DNA from: Polyangium spumosum
GTDB taxonomy: Bacteria > Myxococcota_A > Polyangia > Polyangiales > Polyangiaceae
DNA length: 64,000 nt
NCBI RefSeq assembly: GCF_009649845.1
Contig: NZ_WJIE01000022.1
Location: 55,044-119,043 of the forward strand
Direction of reading: 5' to 3'
Of this stretch, positions 56,478 through 64,000 are shown in pieces. Every line of letters begins with the position of its first letter. The stretch's first letter is position 1. A program made the position numbers and the translations under genes. The notes beneath the pieces are model-generated. The model was not told the DNA's origin and searched no databases. It saw only the letters and a list, made by a program, of their open reading frames with translations.

Positions 56478-57296
56478 ATGAACACGAAAAGCCTCGTTTT
56501 TGCGCTCTCCCTCGCGAGCACCCTCGCCGCAGCGGCGCTCTCGACTGGCTGCGTCGCCCTCTATCCGGAGATCGGGACCAGCATCCGCAAGATCACCGCC
56601 GAGCAGGCGCTCGATCCGCCGCCGCCCGAGGATCTGCGCTGGATCCGCCTCGTCTCGGGGACGGTCAAAGGCACGATGCGCGACGGCAGGACGTGGAAGC
56701 AGGCCATCGGCAAGCTGCCGGATCCCTACGCGAAGCTGTACATCAACGACGTGGAGGTGATGCGCACGAACCCGCAGAACGAGACGCTCGAGCCGAGCTG
56801 GGACGACGCGCCGCGCGGCAACTTCCAGGTCTCGCCCGCGGACAAGATGCGCGTGGAGCTCTGGGACGCGAACACCGTCACGGACAAGCCCATCGGGGTG
56901 AAGGACTTCCGCGCGACCGAGGACGCCGTGCTCGGCGACCGCATCCGGATCGACGTGCCGGGGGCCGGCGAGGTGCTCATCGCCTACGAGCGCGCGCACG
57001 CGATGTTCGGGCTCGGGCTCTGGTTCGAGCTGCGGACGGACTCCTGCTTCGTCACGCGCTTGATCGGCGGCAGCCCGGCCGAGCGCGCGGGCGCGCAGCC
57101 GGGCGACGAGGTCGTGCAGATCAACGGCAAGCCCGTGAAGACCATGAGCAGCAACGCGGTCCGGAGCGCGTTCAACTCGATCCCGATGAGCGGCCTGCCG
57201 GTCGTGCTCCGGCACGCGGACGGCTCGACGGCGACCGTGACCTTCCGCGAGGGGCCCATCTACCCGACGTTCGCCGAGTTCGGCCGCGTCGACTGA
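56478..57296 (+). CDS. C2-like and PDZ lipoprotein
   Basis: 272 residues from ATG 56478. Signal peptide with lipobox STGC. A middle domain (~85-175; YAKLYINDVEVMRTNPQNETLEPSWDD ... KMRVELWDANTVTDKPIG) has the loop order of a C2 domain, including the characteristic N-x-x-x-P-x-W and E-L-W-D strand. The C-terminal PDZ (~180-265) shows GLGLWFEL, SPAERAGAQPGDEVVQINGKPV and a closing hydrophobic strand. No protease domain is present, so it is a membrane- or protein-binding adaptor in the periplasm (inference). Eight bases before a GTG-started RNA methyltransferase gene. Confidence 0.82.
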   Translation: MNTKSLVFALSLASTLAAAALSTGCVALYPEIGTSIRKITAEQALDPPPPEDLRWIRLVSGTVKGTMRDGRTWKQAIGKLPDPYAKLYINDVEVMRTNPQNETLEPSWDDAPRGNFQVSPADKMRVELWDANTVTDKPIGVKDFRATEDAVLGDRIRIDVPGAGEVLIAYERAHAMFGLGLWFELRTDSCFVTRLIGGSPAERAGAQPGDEVVQINGKPVKTMSSNAVRSAFNSIPMSGLPVVLRHADGSTATVTFREGPIYPTFAEFGRVD

Positions 57297-57302
57297 TCAC
57301 CC

Positions 57303-57824
57303 GTGAAGGTCCCTTCGTTCCACCTCTCCACCGAGGAGATCCGCGAGGAGCTCGCGCCCCTCAGGCACCCCTTCTCCATCGCCGTTTGCCGCGCGAAAAA
57401 CCCCTTCAACATCGGGGCGATCATCCGCACGGCGCACTCGTTCCTGGTGCGCGAGGTCTTCCTCGTCGGCACGGAGCCCTGGTACGAGCGGGCCGCGATG
57501 GGGATGGCCAAGTACGAGACGATCGTGGAGTGCCCCGACGAAGAGGTGTTCCTCGAGGCCGTGCGTGGCCGCCCGCTCGTCGGCGTCGAGCGGGATCACG
57601 CGAAGACGACGCTCTGGGAGGCCGAGATGCCGGACGGCCTCGTGTTCCTGTTCGGCAGCGAGAACGACGGGCTGTCCGACAGGTTGCTCTCGGCGTGTGA
57701 TCAGATCCTGGCGATCCCGATGTACGGGATCAACCACTCGTACCCGGTGGCGATCGCCGCGGGCATGGTCATGTGCGAGTGGGCGCGGCGGAAGGATCCA
57801 CGCGGATCCCTCACGCCGCGCTGA
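57303..57824 (+). CDS. TrmH/SpoU-family RNA 2'-O-methyltransferase
   Basis: 173 residues, GTG start. SPOUT-fold motifs: motif 1 Asn and Arg in RAKNPFNIGAIIRTAHSF; motif 2 LFGSENDGLSD; motif 3 IPMYGINHSYPVAIAAGMVM with the Asn and Pro of the trefoil knot. Expected to transfer a methyl group from SAM to the ribose 2'-OH of a tRNA or rRNA nucleotide; the target site cannot be read. No N-terminal L30-like extension, so it resembles TrmH/TrmL. Follows the PDZ lipoprotein by six bases. Confidence 0.88.
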   Translation: MKVPSFHLSTEEIREELAPLRHPFSIAVCRAKNPFNIGAIIRTAHSFLVREVFLVGTEPWYERAAMGMAKYETIVECPDEEVFLEAVRGRPLVGVERDHAKTTLWEAEMPDGLVFLFGSENDGLSDRLLSACDQILAIPMYGINHSYPVAIAAGMVMCEWARRKDPRGSLTPR

Positions 57825-57830
57825 GGGGGT

Positions 57831-57869
57831 TTGGGGGCGTAGCTCGGCTTGTCCGAGCGTAGCCCCCAA
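57831..57869. terminator. Hairpin between convergent genes
   Basis: TTGGGGGC...GCTCGG pairs with CCGAGC...GCCCCCAA around CTTGT, with one GTA/GTA internal loop. No T-run follows either arm, so a Rho-independent mechanism is uncertain, but the position between convergent genes fits a bidirectional terminator. Confidence 0.6.
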
Positions 57870-57882
57870 GCGTAGACCGACG

Positions 57883-59016
57883 TCACTTCGCCGCGGTCGC
57901 GCCGCGCCGCTTCTCCAGCCGCTCCAGCACCGCGCGCACGATGAGCGGCCACGCGACCGTCGCGTCCGCGAAGACCTCGGCGTAACGGCCGCCCTCGTTC
58001 GGGGGCACGAACTTCCCCCAGCTCACGCCCTCCGAGTACGAGCAGCCCGACAGGCCGCCCCAGTGCACGGGCTCCGGGCAGATACGCACGCCGTACGTGA
58101 AGCGCGGGTGCGCGGTCTCCACGCCGAGCCTGTGCCCGACGATGTCGTAGAAGGGCCCGACCTGCTGGGCCCAGTTGCGCGGCACGCCGCCGCCGATCGT
58201 GAAGATGCCGAGCTTCTTCTTCGTGCCGATGAGCTTCGCGTAGCTCAGGAGGTCGAGGAACGGGTTGTAGGCCGGCGGCGCCGCGTGCTTGAACGGATCG
58301 AAGTTCGGGTCGCTCCCGTGCTGGGCGTGGATCTGGCGCAGCTTCCAGACCGCGACGTCGAGGCCCATCTCGCTGTCCGTGAAGGCCGGGACGTAGACGG
58401 GCACGTTGTGCAGGTAGGCGCTGCGCAGGATGCCCGGCGAGTCGCCCATCTCCGCGAGCGCCTTGCCGAGCTGGCGGCAGATCATCTCGCTCGACCACGG
58501 CACGTTCGGGTCGAGCTTGTCGAGCTCTGCGCGGACGAACTCGTCGATGGTGTTGAGGTTCTTCTCCATCTCGAGCGTGTCGTAGACGCGGTTGTAGCCC
58601 TTCTGGAAGAGCACCTCGTCCGACACGTTCGGGTTCGCCTTGTAGTGCGTGAGCCCCACGGCCTCGCTGAGCCCGTGCGCCATGAGCGCGCCCGTCGAGA
58701 TGATCGCGTGGATCATGCCCGCCTCGATCATGCGGACGATGACGAGGCCCATCTTCGCGACCGTCATCGCGCCGGAGAAGGTCGCGACGATCAGGCACTC
58801 CGGATCGAGCGTCATCTCCGTGAGCACGTCGCAGGCCTCGCCGAGCGAGCGGCCGCTGAACGCGGTGCGGCCCATGGCCGTGACGAGATCGTCGAAGCTC
58901 TTGATCTGCAGGGGATCCAGCGCCGTGAGCGGCACGAGCTGGTCCTCGACGCCGTCGCTCAGATCCCGGACGGCGCGCGGCGGCTCGTGTTGACCGTGAG
59001 GATGCCTTTCGGACAT
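57883..59016 (-). CDS. Deoxyhypusine-synthase-like protein
   Basis: 377 residues from ATG 59016. COG1899 family: NAD-binding and spermidine-site elements CLIVATFSGAMTVAKMG, HAIISTGALMAHG, and VSWGKF, whose Lys corresponds to the catalytic Lys329 of human deoxyhypusine synthase. The strand reading GGGVPRNWAQQVGP stands where eukaryotic and archaeal enzymes have GGG..KHH, so the active His is replaced by a non-His residue, as in the bacterial DHS-like branch. Bacteria lack eIF5A; relatives are linked to homospermidine or other polyamine synthesis. Substrate here is unknown. RBS AAGG lies about nine bases before the ATG. Confidence 0.9.
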   Translation of the reverse strand: MSERHPHGQHEPPRAVRDLSDGVEDQLVPLTALDPLQIKSFDDLVTAMGRTAFSGRSLGEACDVLTEMTLDPECLIVATFSGAMTVAKMGLVIVRMIEAGMIHAIISTGALMAHGLSEAVGLTHYKANPNVSDEVLFQKGYNRVYDTLEMEKNLNTIDEFVRAELDKLDPNVPWSSEMICRQLGKALAEMGDSPGILRSAYLHNVPVYVPAFTDSEMGLDVAVWKLRQIHAQHGSDPNFDPFKHAAPPAYNPFLDLLSYAKLIGTKKKLGIFTIGGGVPRNWAQQVGPFYDIVGHRLGVETAHPRFTYGVRICPEPVHWGGLSGCSYSEGVSWGKFVPPNEGGRYAEVFADATVAWPLIVRAVLERLEKRRGATAAK

Positions 59017-59099
59017 GACAAACACCTTCTTTGCGGCTGACGGGCCCTTCCGTACCACGTGTCCGGAAGATGGGAAGTCGGGGAGGGGCGGACTTTGCT

Positions 59100-62000
59100 C
59101 TACTTGCGCTCGTCGAGCGTGCAGGAGAGCTTGAAGACCTGGTCCTTGGCGGGCAGGCCGCGCTCGCCGCCCTCCGCCTTCTTGCCGAGGAAGTCCGCCC
59201 GAACGAACGTGATCGGGCCCTTCTTCTTCGGGGGCGCCGGCTTGCCGGCCACCACCGGCGGAGGCGGCGGGGGCCGCGACGAGCGATCCGGCGCGTAAAG
59301 CGTGGACACCCCCGCCGTGCAGGCCTCGCTGCCGGTGACGCGCACGTCGTAGATCGACGCGGAGAGCGAGCCGCTCGTCCCGTCCATCACGCCACGCGCA
59401 TAACTACGCGTCACCAGGAACCGCAAGGCGGCCTTGGGCTTCGCCCCGCACGTAGGGAGGCGCGCGACCTGGTTGCGCACGTTCGGCGCCGCCGTCCAGC
59501 CGTCGAGCGTCGGCGCGAGCGGCAGCGGCGGAGGCGCGCCCTTCTTCTCGGGCGGCGGGATCGGGAAGATCCGCAACGCGCTCCAGTCGTACGAGCTCAA
59601 AAGGACCGGGATCCCGTCCTTCGTCGGCTCGCCGAGCGTGCGCGCGCTGCGCGTGGCCGCCACGTGCCCGATGATCCGCGGTGAGTCACCCGTCACCCAC
59701 ACGATGAGCGCCGTGTCGCGCAGCCACGCGATCGGCTCGCCCTTGTCCGCGCCGAACACCACCTCGTTCGAGGGCAAGAGGTCGTAGCCGACCGTGGCCG
59801 TCTCCACGCCGCCGCCCGCCTTCGTGCGCACGAGCAGGTTCTTCCCGCCCACGCGCACCGTGAAGAGCGCCCGCGCCCCCGCGCCCGCGGTCGCGCGGAG
59901 CTCCGCGCCCCACGCCGTGCCCTTCGGCGGCGGCCCGCTCCACGTGCGCACCTTGCCGCCGAGCTCGGTCGCGTCGTGCCAGGAGAGCGTCCACTTCGCC
60001 GGCTCGGAGCCGGGTTTGTCCGACCCCTCTTCCTCGAGGAGCGCGACCACGTCCATGAGCCCGTTGCGCGCGAGCGGCGAGAGCTTCGACGTCCGGCGCG
60101 TGCCCTTCGGCGCCGCGCCCTTCTTGGCGAGGAGCTGGGTGATGAAGCTCGTGCTCGGCATCGGCGCGGTGCCCTGGATCGCGCCTTCGCTCGTGCACGT
60201 GAGCACGCGGTCCGCGCCCGGGCCGGGGCTGAGCTCGGCGCGCGGGATGGTCACGTCGAAGGGCGGCGCGGCGCGCTCGTCGTGGGGCTGCTCGGCGCCC
60301 CAGCCGATCCGGACGTGCCTGTCGAGCATCACGCCGACCTCGGACACGTTGAAGAGCGCCGGGTCGTCGAGCATGCCGCTCAGGTCGGAGAGCGACGCGC
60401 GCACGGGCTCGGGGAGAGGCACGCTTTGCCACGTCTTGCCGCCGTCCTTCGACGCGCTGATCCCCTCGTCGCCGAGCGCGAGGCCGCGGCCGCCGCGGAT
60501 GCGCCCGTGGGAGGCGCCCGGGATCCGTTGCGGCTTCCTCGCCTCCTTGCCCGCGGGCTGCGAGACCGCGTAGACGCCGTCGTCGTCGGCGAGGATGAAG
60601 GAGAGCGTGTGATCGTCGTCCTCCTCGATCGAGCCGAGCACGCGGAGCTCGCCGAGCGGGCGGAAGTCGAGCGTGGCGATACGCTGCTCCTTGCCACCCT
60701 CGCCGAGCGCGGCGACGTAGACGCGCTTGTGCTCGGGGACCGGGCGATCTCGCGGGTCACGCTCGTCCTCTTCGCTCTCCTCCTCCCGCTCCTCGTCGCG
60801 CGCCTCCTCCTCTTCGTCGCGGCGATCGGATTCGGGCACGTCGCCCTCCCAGAGGTTGCGCACGAAGGCGACGCGGCCGTCGGCGAGCGGGCCGGCGCCA
60901 CGCGAGTAGAGCTCCACGTCGCTGTGCAACGTGAGCCAGCGGCCGTCGGGTTGGCGCGCGCAGAGGTCGTTGGCGTCATCGGTGTTGCACCCGCCGCCGA
61001 GCATGACGCCGCCGCTCGGCGAGGTGCGGAGCTCGGCCTCGCCGCTGCGCACGAGCGCGGGGCGCTCGGGCTTCAAGGCGCCACCCTCGAGCGAGACGCG
61101 CATCACGCCGAAGGGATCGTAGTGATCACCGAGCGCGTCCTCGGTGAGCGGGCAGGCGAGCCAGGCGTCTTTGCCCGCGCGGCCCAGGGTGCACGGGCCG
61201 AGGTCGTCGCTCCGCGCGAACTCCGAGACGGCCGTGACGAGGCCGGTCTTCGTGTCGACCCGCGCGAGCATGCCGTGGCTCGCCGCGAGCGCGCCGCCGT
61301 CGGGCAGGAGCACGCCCGACGAGGCCGCGATCGTCAGCGGATCTTTGTGCGTCGCGCGGATCCACTTCACGAGCGGGGGCTCGTTCTCCTTCGGCGCGTG
61401 GTTCGAGAGCCGGCCGAGGTGCGCCTGCGCCACGTCCACCGGCGCGTCGCGGCCCTCGTCGTACACGAACGCGCGGAGCGCGCCGTCGCGGAGGGCGACC
61501 TCGAAGACGCGCATCGCGTCGCCCTTCACGTCCTCGGTCACGCGTTTCCACGTCGCGCCGCCGTCGGCCGTGACCGCGAGCCCCACGCCCTCGAAGAGCC
61601 CCGCGCCTTCTTTTCCGTCCTTGAACGCGACGGCGCGCAGCGGCAGGGCCGGCAGCGTGGTGACGGGCGAGAGGCGCCCGGTCTCCACGTCGATGAAGCG
61701 CGGCATGTCGCCGCCGTAGGTCCAGACCGCGACGCGGCCCGCGTACGCGCCCATCCCGCGGATGTCCTGCTCGGCCTGGGCGAGGGGCGTCGGCGCGCCG
61801 AGCGGGTCGTCGAGGCGGTAGACGCCGCGGAGCCCGCACGCGACGAGCTTGCGCTCGCCGCTCGGCATGGGGACCTCGACGACCTCCTCGAGTGGCTCGG
61901 GCGAGGCCACGGTCTCGGCCTGCACGGCGCCGTCCTTGCCCACGATCGCGCGGCGCCCGCCGATGAGCACGAGCGTGCCCGAGGCGAGCCTGGGGCCGAG

Positions 62001-62207
62001 CTCGGTGGCGCCGCCCGCGATCGACCAGCGCGAGGGGGGCAGGGGCGGGGGCGCGGCGATCTCCACCGGCGGGGGCGCGGGCTTCACGACGAGCTTGGGC
62101 GGGGGCGGGGGCGTCGAGGAGCAGGCGGTGGCCGCGGCGGACGCGAGCGCGCAGAGCGCGAGGACGGGCGAGAGGGCGCTCGTCCGGCGAAGCAGGGACC
62201 TCTTCAT
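59100..62207 (-). CDS. Very large lipoprotein, probable BNR-type propeller
   Basis: 1035 residues. Signal peptide with lipobox TAC; a Pro-rich linker follows. The rest is built of beta-strand repeats with sialidase-type Asp boxes: VTADGGATWKRV (~200) and SASKDGGKTWQSVPL (~575), and GLGLAVTADGG-like turns. A very acidic Arg/Glu/Asp block (~455-490; DRRDEEEEARDEEREEESEEDERD) interrupts the propeller. No hydrolase triad is seen, so surface binding is more likely than sialidase activity. The last 80 residues hold a Pro-rich stretch and a C-terminal beta segment. Third gene of a probable unit with a winged-helix protein and uppP. Confidence 0.82.
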   Translation of the reverse strand: MKRSLLRRTSALSPVLALCALASAAATACSSTPPPPPKLVVKPAPPPVEIAAPPPLPPSRWSIAGGATELGPRLASGTLVLIGGRRAIVGKDGAVQAETVASPEPLEEVVEVPMPSGERKLVACGLRGVYRLDDPLGAPTPLAQAEQDIRGMGAYAGRVAVWTYGGDMPRFIDVETGRLSPVTTLPALPLRAVAFKDGKEGAGLFEGVGLAVTADGGATWKRVTEDVKGDAMRVFEVALRDGALRAFVYDEGRDAPVDVAQAHLGRLSNHAPKENEPPLVKWIRATHKDPLTIAASSGVLLPDGGALAASHGMLARVDTKTGLVTAVSEFARSDDLGPCTLGRAGKDAWLACPLTEDALGDHYDPFGVMRVSLEGGALKPERPALVRSGEAELRTSPSGGVMLGGGCNTDDANDLCARQPDGRWLTLHSDVELYSRGAGPLADGRVAFVRNLWEGDVPESDRRDEEEEARDEEREEESEEDERDPRDRPVPEHKRVYVAALGEGGKEQRIATLDFRPLGELRVLGSIEEDDDHTLSFILADDDGVYAVSQPAGKEARKPQRIPGASHGRIRGGRGLALGDEGISASKDGGKTWQSVPLPEPVRASLSDLSGMLDDPALFNVSEVGVMLDRHVRIGWGAEQPHDERAAPPFDVTIPRAELSPGPGADRVLTCTSEGAIQGTAPMPSTSFITQLLAKKGAAPKGTRRTSKLSPLARNGLMDVVALLEEEGSDKPGSEPAKWTLSWHDATELGGKVRTWSGPPPKGTAWGAELRATAGAGARALFTVRVGGKNLLVRTKAGGGVETATVGYDLLPSNEVVFGADKGEPIAWLRDTALIVWVTGDSPRIIGHVAATRSARTLGEPTKDGIPVLLSSYDWSALRIFPIPPPEKKGAPPPLPLAPTLDGWTAAPNVRNQVARLPTCGAKPKAALRFLVTRSYARGVMDGTSGSLSASIYDVRVTGSEACTAGVSTLYAPDRSSRPPPPPPVVAGKPAPPKKKGPITFVRADFLGKKAEGGERGLPAKDQVFKLSCTLDERK

Positions 62208-62261
62208 GAGGCGCGCACTTTATCGGCTCGTGATCGTGAAATGAAGCGATCTTTCGCCGTG

Positions 62262-63083
62262 TCAGGGGCGGGCGAAGAGGAGCACGAGCGCGCCGAGGGC
62301 GATGCGGTAGACGCCGAACGGCGCGAGCCCGAAGCGCGTGAGGTACCGCAGGAATGCGGCGATCACGAGCCACGCGACGACGAACGAGGCGGCGAGGCCG
62401 ACGGCGAGCGAGAGCGGGCCGGAGGGGGAGGCGAGCAGGGCCGCGCCGCCCTTGGCGAGGTCGTAGACGGTGGCGGCGCCGAGGGTGGGGATGGCCAGCA
62501 GGAAGGAGAAGTCGGCCGCGGCCTTGGTGCGGAGGCCGGCGAGCTGGCCGCCCATGATCGTGGTCATGGAGCGGGAGGCGCCGGGCCAGAGGGCGAAGCA
62601 CTGGAAGAGGCCGATCACCGCGGCGCGGCCGAGCGTGACGGAGGCGAGGTCCGCGTCGTCGTCTTCGCCCGTCTCCGCGCCGTTTTTGCGTCGCCAGGTG
62701 TCGACGCCGGTCATCACGACGCCGCCGACGATGAGCGCGAGGCCAACGGGGCCGGGGCCGAAGAGGTGCTCCTTGATGGTGCGGTGGAGCAAGAAGCCCA
62801 CGAGCGCGGCCGGGGTGAAGGCGACGGCGAGCGCGGCGAGCAGCCGGAGGCTCGCCGGGTCGCGGCGGAGGGATCCGCGGGCGAGGGTGGCGAGGCGGGC
62901 GCGGTAATACACGACGACGGCGACGACGGCGCCGAGCTGGATGACGACGTCGAGGGTCTTTGCGACCTCGTCGTGCTGGCCGAGCCAGGCGCCGAGCAGG
63001 ATGAGGTGTCCGGTCGACGAGACGGGCAGGAACTCGGTGAGGCCCTCGAGCGCGCCGAGGAGCAGGGCGTCGAGCCAGGTCAT
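62262..63083 (-). CDS. uppP: Undecaprenyl-diphosphatase UppP
   Basis: 273 residues, the family length. Both diagnostic motifs are intact: GALEGLTEFLPVSSTGHLIL at the N-terminus (Glu14/Glu17, Ser27/His30 region) and PGASRSMTTIMGGQLAGL in the middle (Ser-Arg-Ser of the active site). Eight transmembrane segments. Recycles undecaprenyl diphosphate for peptidoglycan and O-antigen synthesis; also gives bacitracin resistance in other bacteria. The start is six bases after the upstream winged-helix stop, so the two are co-transcribed. Confidence 0.95.
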   Translation of the reverse strand: MTWLDALLLGALEGLTEFLPVSSTGHLILLGAWLGQHDEVAKTLDVVIQLGAVVAVVVYYRARLATLARGSLRRDPASLRLLAALAVAFTPAALVGFLLHRTIKEHLFGPGPVGLALIVGGVVMTGVDTWRRKNGAETGEDDDADLASVTLGRAAVIGLFQCFALWPGASRSMTTIMGGQLAGLRTKAAADFSFLLAIPTLGAATVYDLAKGGAALLASPSGPLSLAVGLAASFVVAWLVIAAFLRYLTRFGLAPFGVYRIALGALVLLFARP

Positions 63084-63089
63084 CCGGCT

Positions 63090-63596
63090 TCAGGCGGCGG
63101 CGCCGCGCCTCGCCTCGAGGCTGGCCTGCTCGGCGGCGGCCTGGGTGGTGGCGTAGCGGGCGAAGCGCTTCGTGCCGCCCATGAAGATACGTCCCTGGTC
63201 CTTGAGCGTCTTCAGCGCGGAGCCGACGGCGGAGCGGGTGAAGCCGGATTGCCGCTCGATCTCGCCGACGCTGAGGCCCGAGCCGTTGGCGATGATGCGG
63301 GCGATACGCTCGATGGCGGCGGCGCGCTCCTCGCTGGTCGGGCGAGCGGCGTGCCGGCGCTCGGAGACGGGGGCGCGTACGGTGGCGGGGGCGCGGTTCG
63401 GCGCGCGTTTGGTGCGTGCGGGTGTGGGCGTGGACACGGGCGCGGACCTTGCCGGGGTCGAGCGGGGGGCGGGGCGCGAGGCGGGGGCGCGCTCGATGCC
63501 GAGGCGGCGGAGGATGAGCGCGCGGATCTGGTCGGCCAATTCGCGGGAGAACTTGCTGACGAGCTCTTCGAGCTCTGCGTCGAAGGGTTGCGCCAT
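63090..63596 (-). CDS. Winged-helix DNA-binding protein
   Basis: 168 residues from ATG 63596; the frame remains open upstream through the 21-bp array, but the array-coded FARASPP repeats are unlikely to be protein. The N-terminal helix (FDAELEELVSKFSRELADQIRALILRRLG) is followed by a basic Pro/Arg-rich linker (~38-90) and a C-terminal HTH/winged domain, IERIARIIANGSGLSVGEIERQSGFTRSAVGSALKTLKDQGRIFMGG. Probably a small transcription factor or nucleoid protein. In front of uppP by six bases, but regulation of that gene is unproven. Confidence 0.78.
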   Translation of the reverse strand: MAQPFDAELEELVSKFSRELADQIRALILRRLGIERAPASRPAPRSTPARSAPVSTPTPARTKRAPNRAPATVRAPVSERRHAARPTSEERAAAIERIARIIANGSGLSVGEIERQSGFTRSAVGSALKTLKDQGRIFMGGTKRFARYATTQAAAEQASLEARRGAAA

Positions 63597-63631
63597 GGGA
63601 GCGGACCGTAGCATATCCGTCCGGCTGTCTT

Positions 63632-63882
63632 GCGCGAAGGGCGGGAGAACGCGCGCGAAGGGCGGGGAGGCTCGCGCGAAGAGCGGGGAGGCTCGCGCGA
63701 AGAGCGGGGAGGCTCGCGCGAAGAGCGGGGAGGCTCGCGCGAAGAGCGGGGAGGCTCGCGCGAAGAGCGGGGAGGTTCGCGCGAAGGGCGGGGAGGTTCG
63801 CGCGAAGGGCGGGGAGGCTCGCGCGAAGGGCGGGGAGGTTCGCGCGAAGGGCGGGGAGGCTCGCGCGAAGGGCGGGGTGTGC
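63632..63882 (+). repeat. Twelve 21-bp tandem repeats upstream of winged-helix gene
   Basis: Units GCGCGAAGRGCGGGGAGGYTC begin every 21 bp from 63632 to 63863; the first and last units are diverged. The internal R changes in blocks (units 3-7 have A, others G), a sign of recent copy expansion. 21 bp is two helical turns, so any protein site would recur on one face of the DNA. It starts 36 bp upstream of the winged-helix start codon, in its promoter region. Confidence 0.85.
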
Positions 63883-63893
63883 AACCGGAATCT

Positions 63894-63931
63894 TGGGTGA
63901 CACTTCAGACCGGCAGCCTGGGTGACACTTC
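63894..63931. mobile_element. Repeated TGGGTGACACTTC motif, possible insertion-sequence end
   Basis: TGGGTGACACTTC occurs twice, at 63894 and 63919, 25 bp apart with AGACCGGCAGCC between. Closely spaced copies of GGTGACACTTC with ACCGG between are a pattern I associate with the ends of some transposase/integrase-type insertion sequences. The transposase itself would lie to the right, outside the window, so this stays a weak call. Confidence 0.35.
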
Positions 63932-64000
63932 CTCGCTCCTCGAGGCATCGACCCACCACCTTGGGTAGCGCGGACCGGCGGCGCAGGGACGTGGACCGGC
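63932..64000 (+). other. Right-edge sequence without a gene
   Basis: The last 69 bp hold no gene or signal I can support beyond a further CTTGGGT near 63959, which could belong to the same suspected insertion-sequence end. Confidence 0.4.

Noticed and set aside
59100..62207. Active sialidase
   Set aside because: Asp-box-like turns are present, but no Arg triad or Tyr/Glu pair is identifiable.
63597..63959. N-terminal extension of the winged-helix protein through the 21-bp array
   Set aside because: The frame gives only FARASPP/FARASPL heptads; ATG 63596 starts the conserved helix directly.

Overview
The window looks like chromosomal DNA of a Polyangium/Sorangium-type myxobacterium. This is inferred from very high GC, dense coding on both strands, many secreted lipoproteins with Gly/Ser/Ala-rich linkers, MopE-like and 'GEECDDGN' Cys-rich repeats, a Pkn-type Ser/Thr kinase with a TPR partner, and a TonB-domain/TonB-receptor fusion. 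I found no rRNA, tRNA, CRISPR array or complete mobile element.

Layout. 1-13.5 kb: a 5'-truncated MopE-like secreted protein, a soluble hybrid histidine kinase, a lipoprotein, a coupled pair of membrane proteins with conserved His/Asp/Glu motifs, an O-methyltransferase of the LCMT-like family, a lipoprotein, a large TonB-dependent receptor and a dicarboxylate:cation symporter. 13.5-20.4 kb is the accessory-looking part. It holds an unknown protein, four 43-bp tandem repeats each carrying a small palindrome, a XisI homologue preceded by what looks like the first codons of a deleted xisH, a caspase-like protease, two genes that have lost their 5' parts, and a divergent AraC regulator/SDR pair. 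20.8-31.7 kb: repeat-rich lipoproteins, SixA phosphatase, MoxR ATPase, a MATCAP/DUF1704-type metallopeptidase, two tandem paralogous lipoproteins that share a structured leader and a terminator, and the kinase-TPR pair. 31.7-39.3 kb: a beta-propeller/di-heme cytochrome, a TPR protein with a degenerate NTPase domain, a beta-helix lipoprotein and a small lipoprotein.

39.5-47.2 kb is one 2556-residue secreted protein built of ten P-domain modules. It is followed by a 16-unit minisatellite and a DUF962 gene. 48-53.8 kb is a compact polyketide/fatty-acid-type cluster: ACP, KS-CLF fusion, LolA/LolB-like lipoprotein, second KS-CLF fusion, small lipoprotein. 53.8-63.6 kb: patatin-like protein lacking the usual catalytic Asp, lipoprotein, amidotransferase-fold protein lacking Cys2, PDZ lipoprotein, TrmH/SpoU methyltransferase, deoxyhypusine-synthase-like protein, a 1035-residue lipoprotein, UppP and a winged-helix protein. 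The right edge has a 12-unit 21-bp array and a repeated motif that resembles an insertion-sequence end.

Best candidates for something undescribed: the XisI/caspase locus with its palindromic repeats; the minimal double KS-CLF cluster; and the duplicated structured leader at 27.2 and 28.2 kb.
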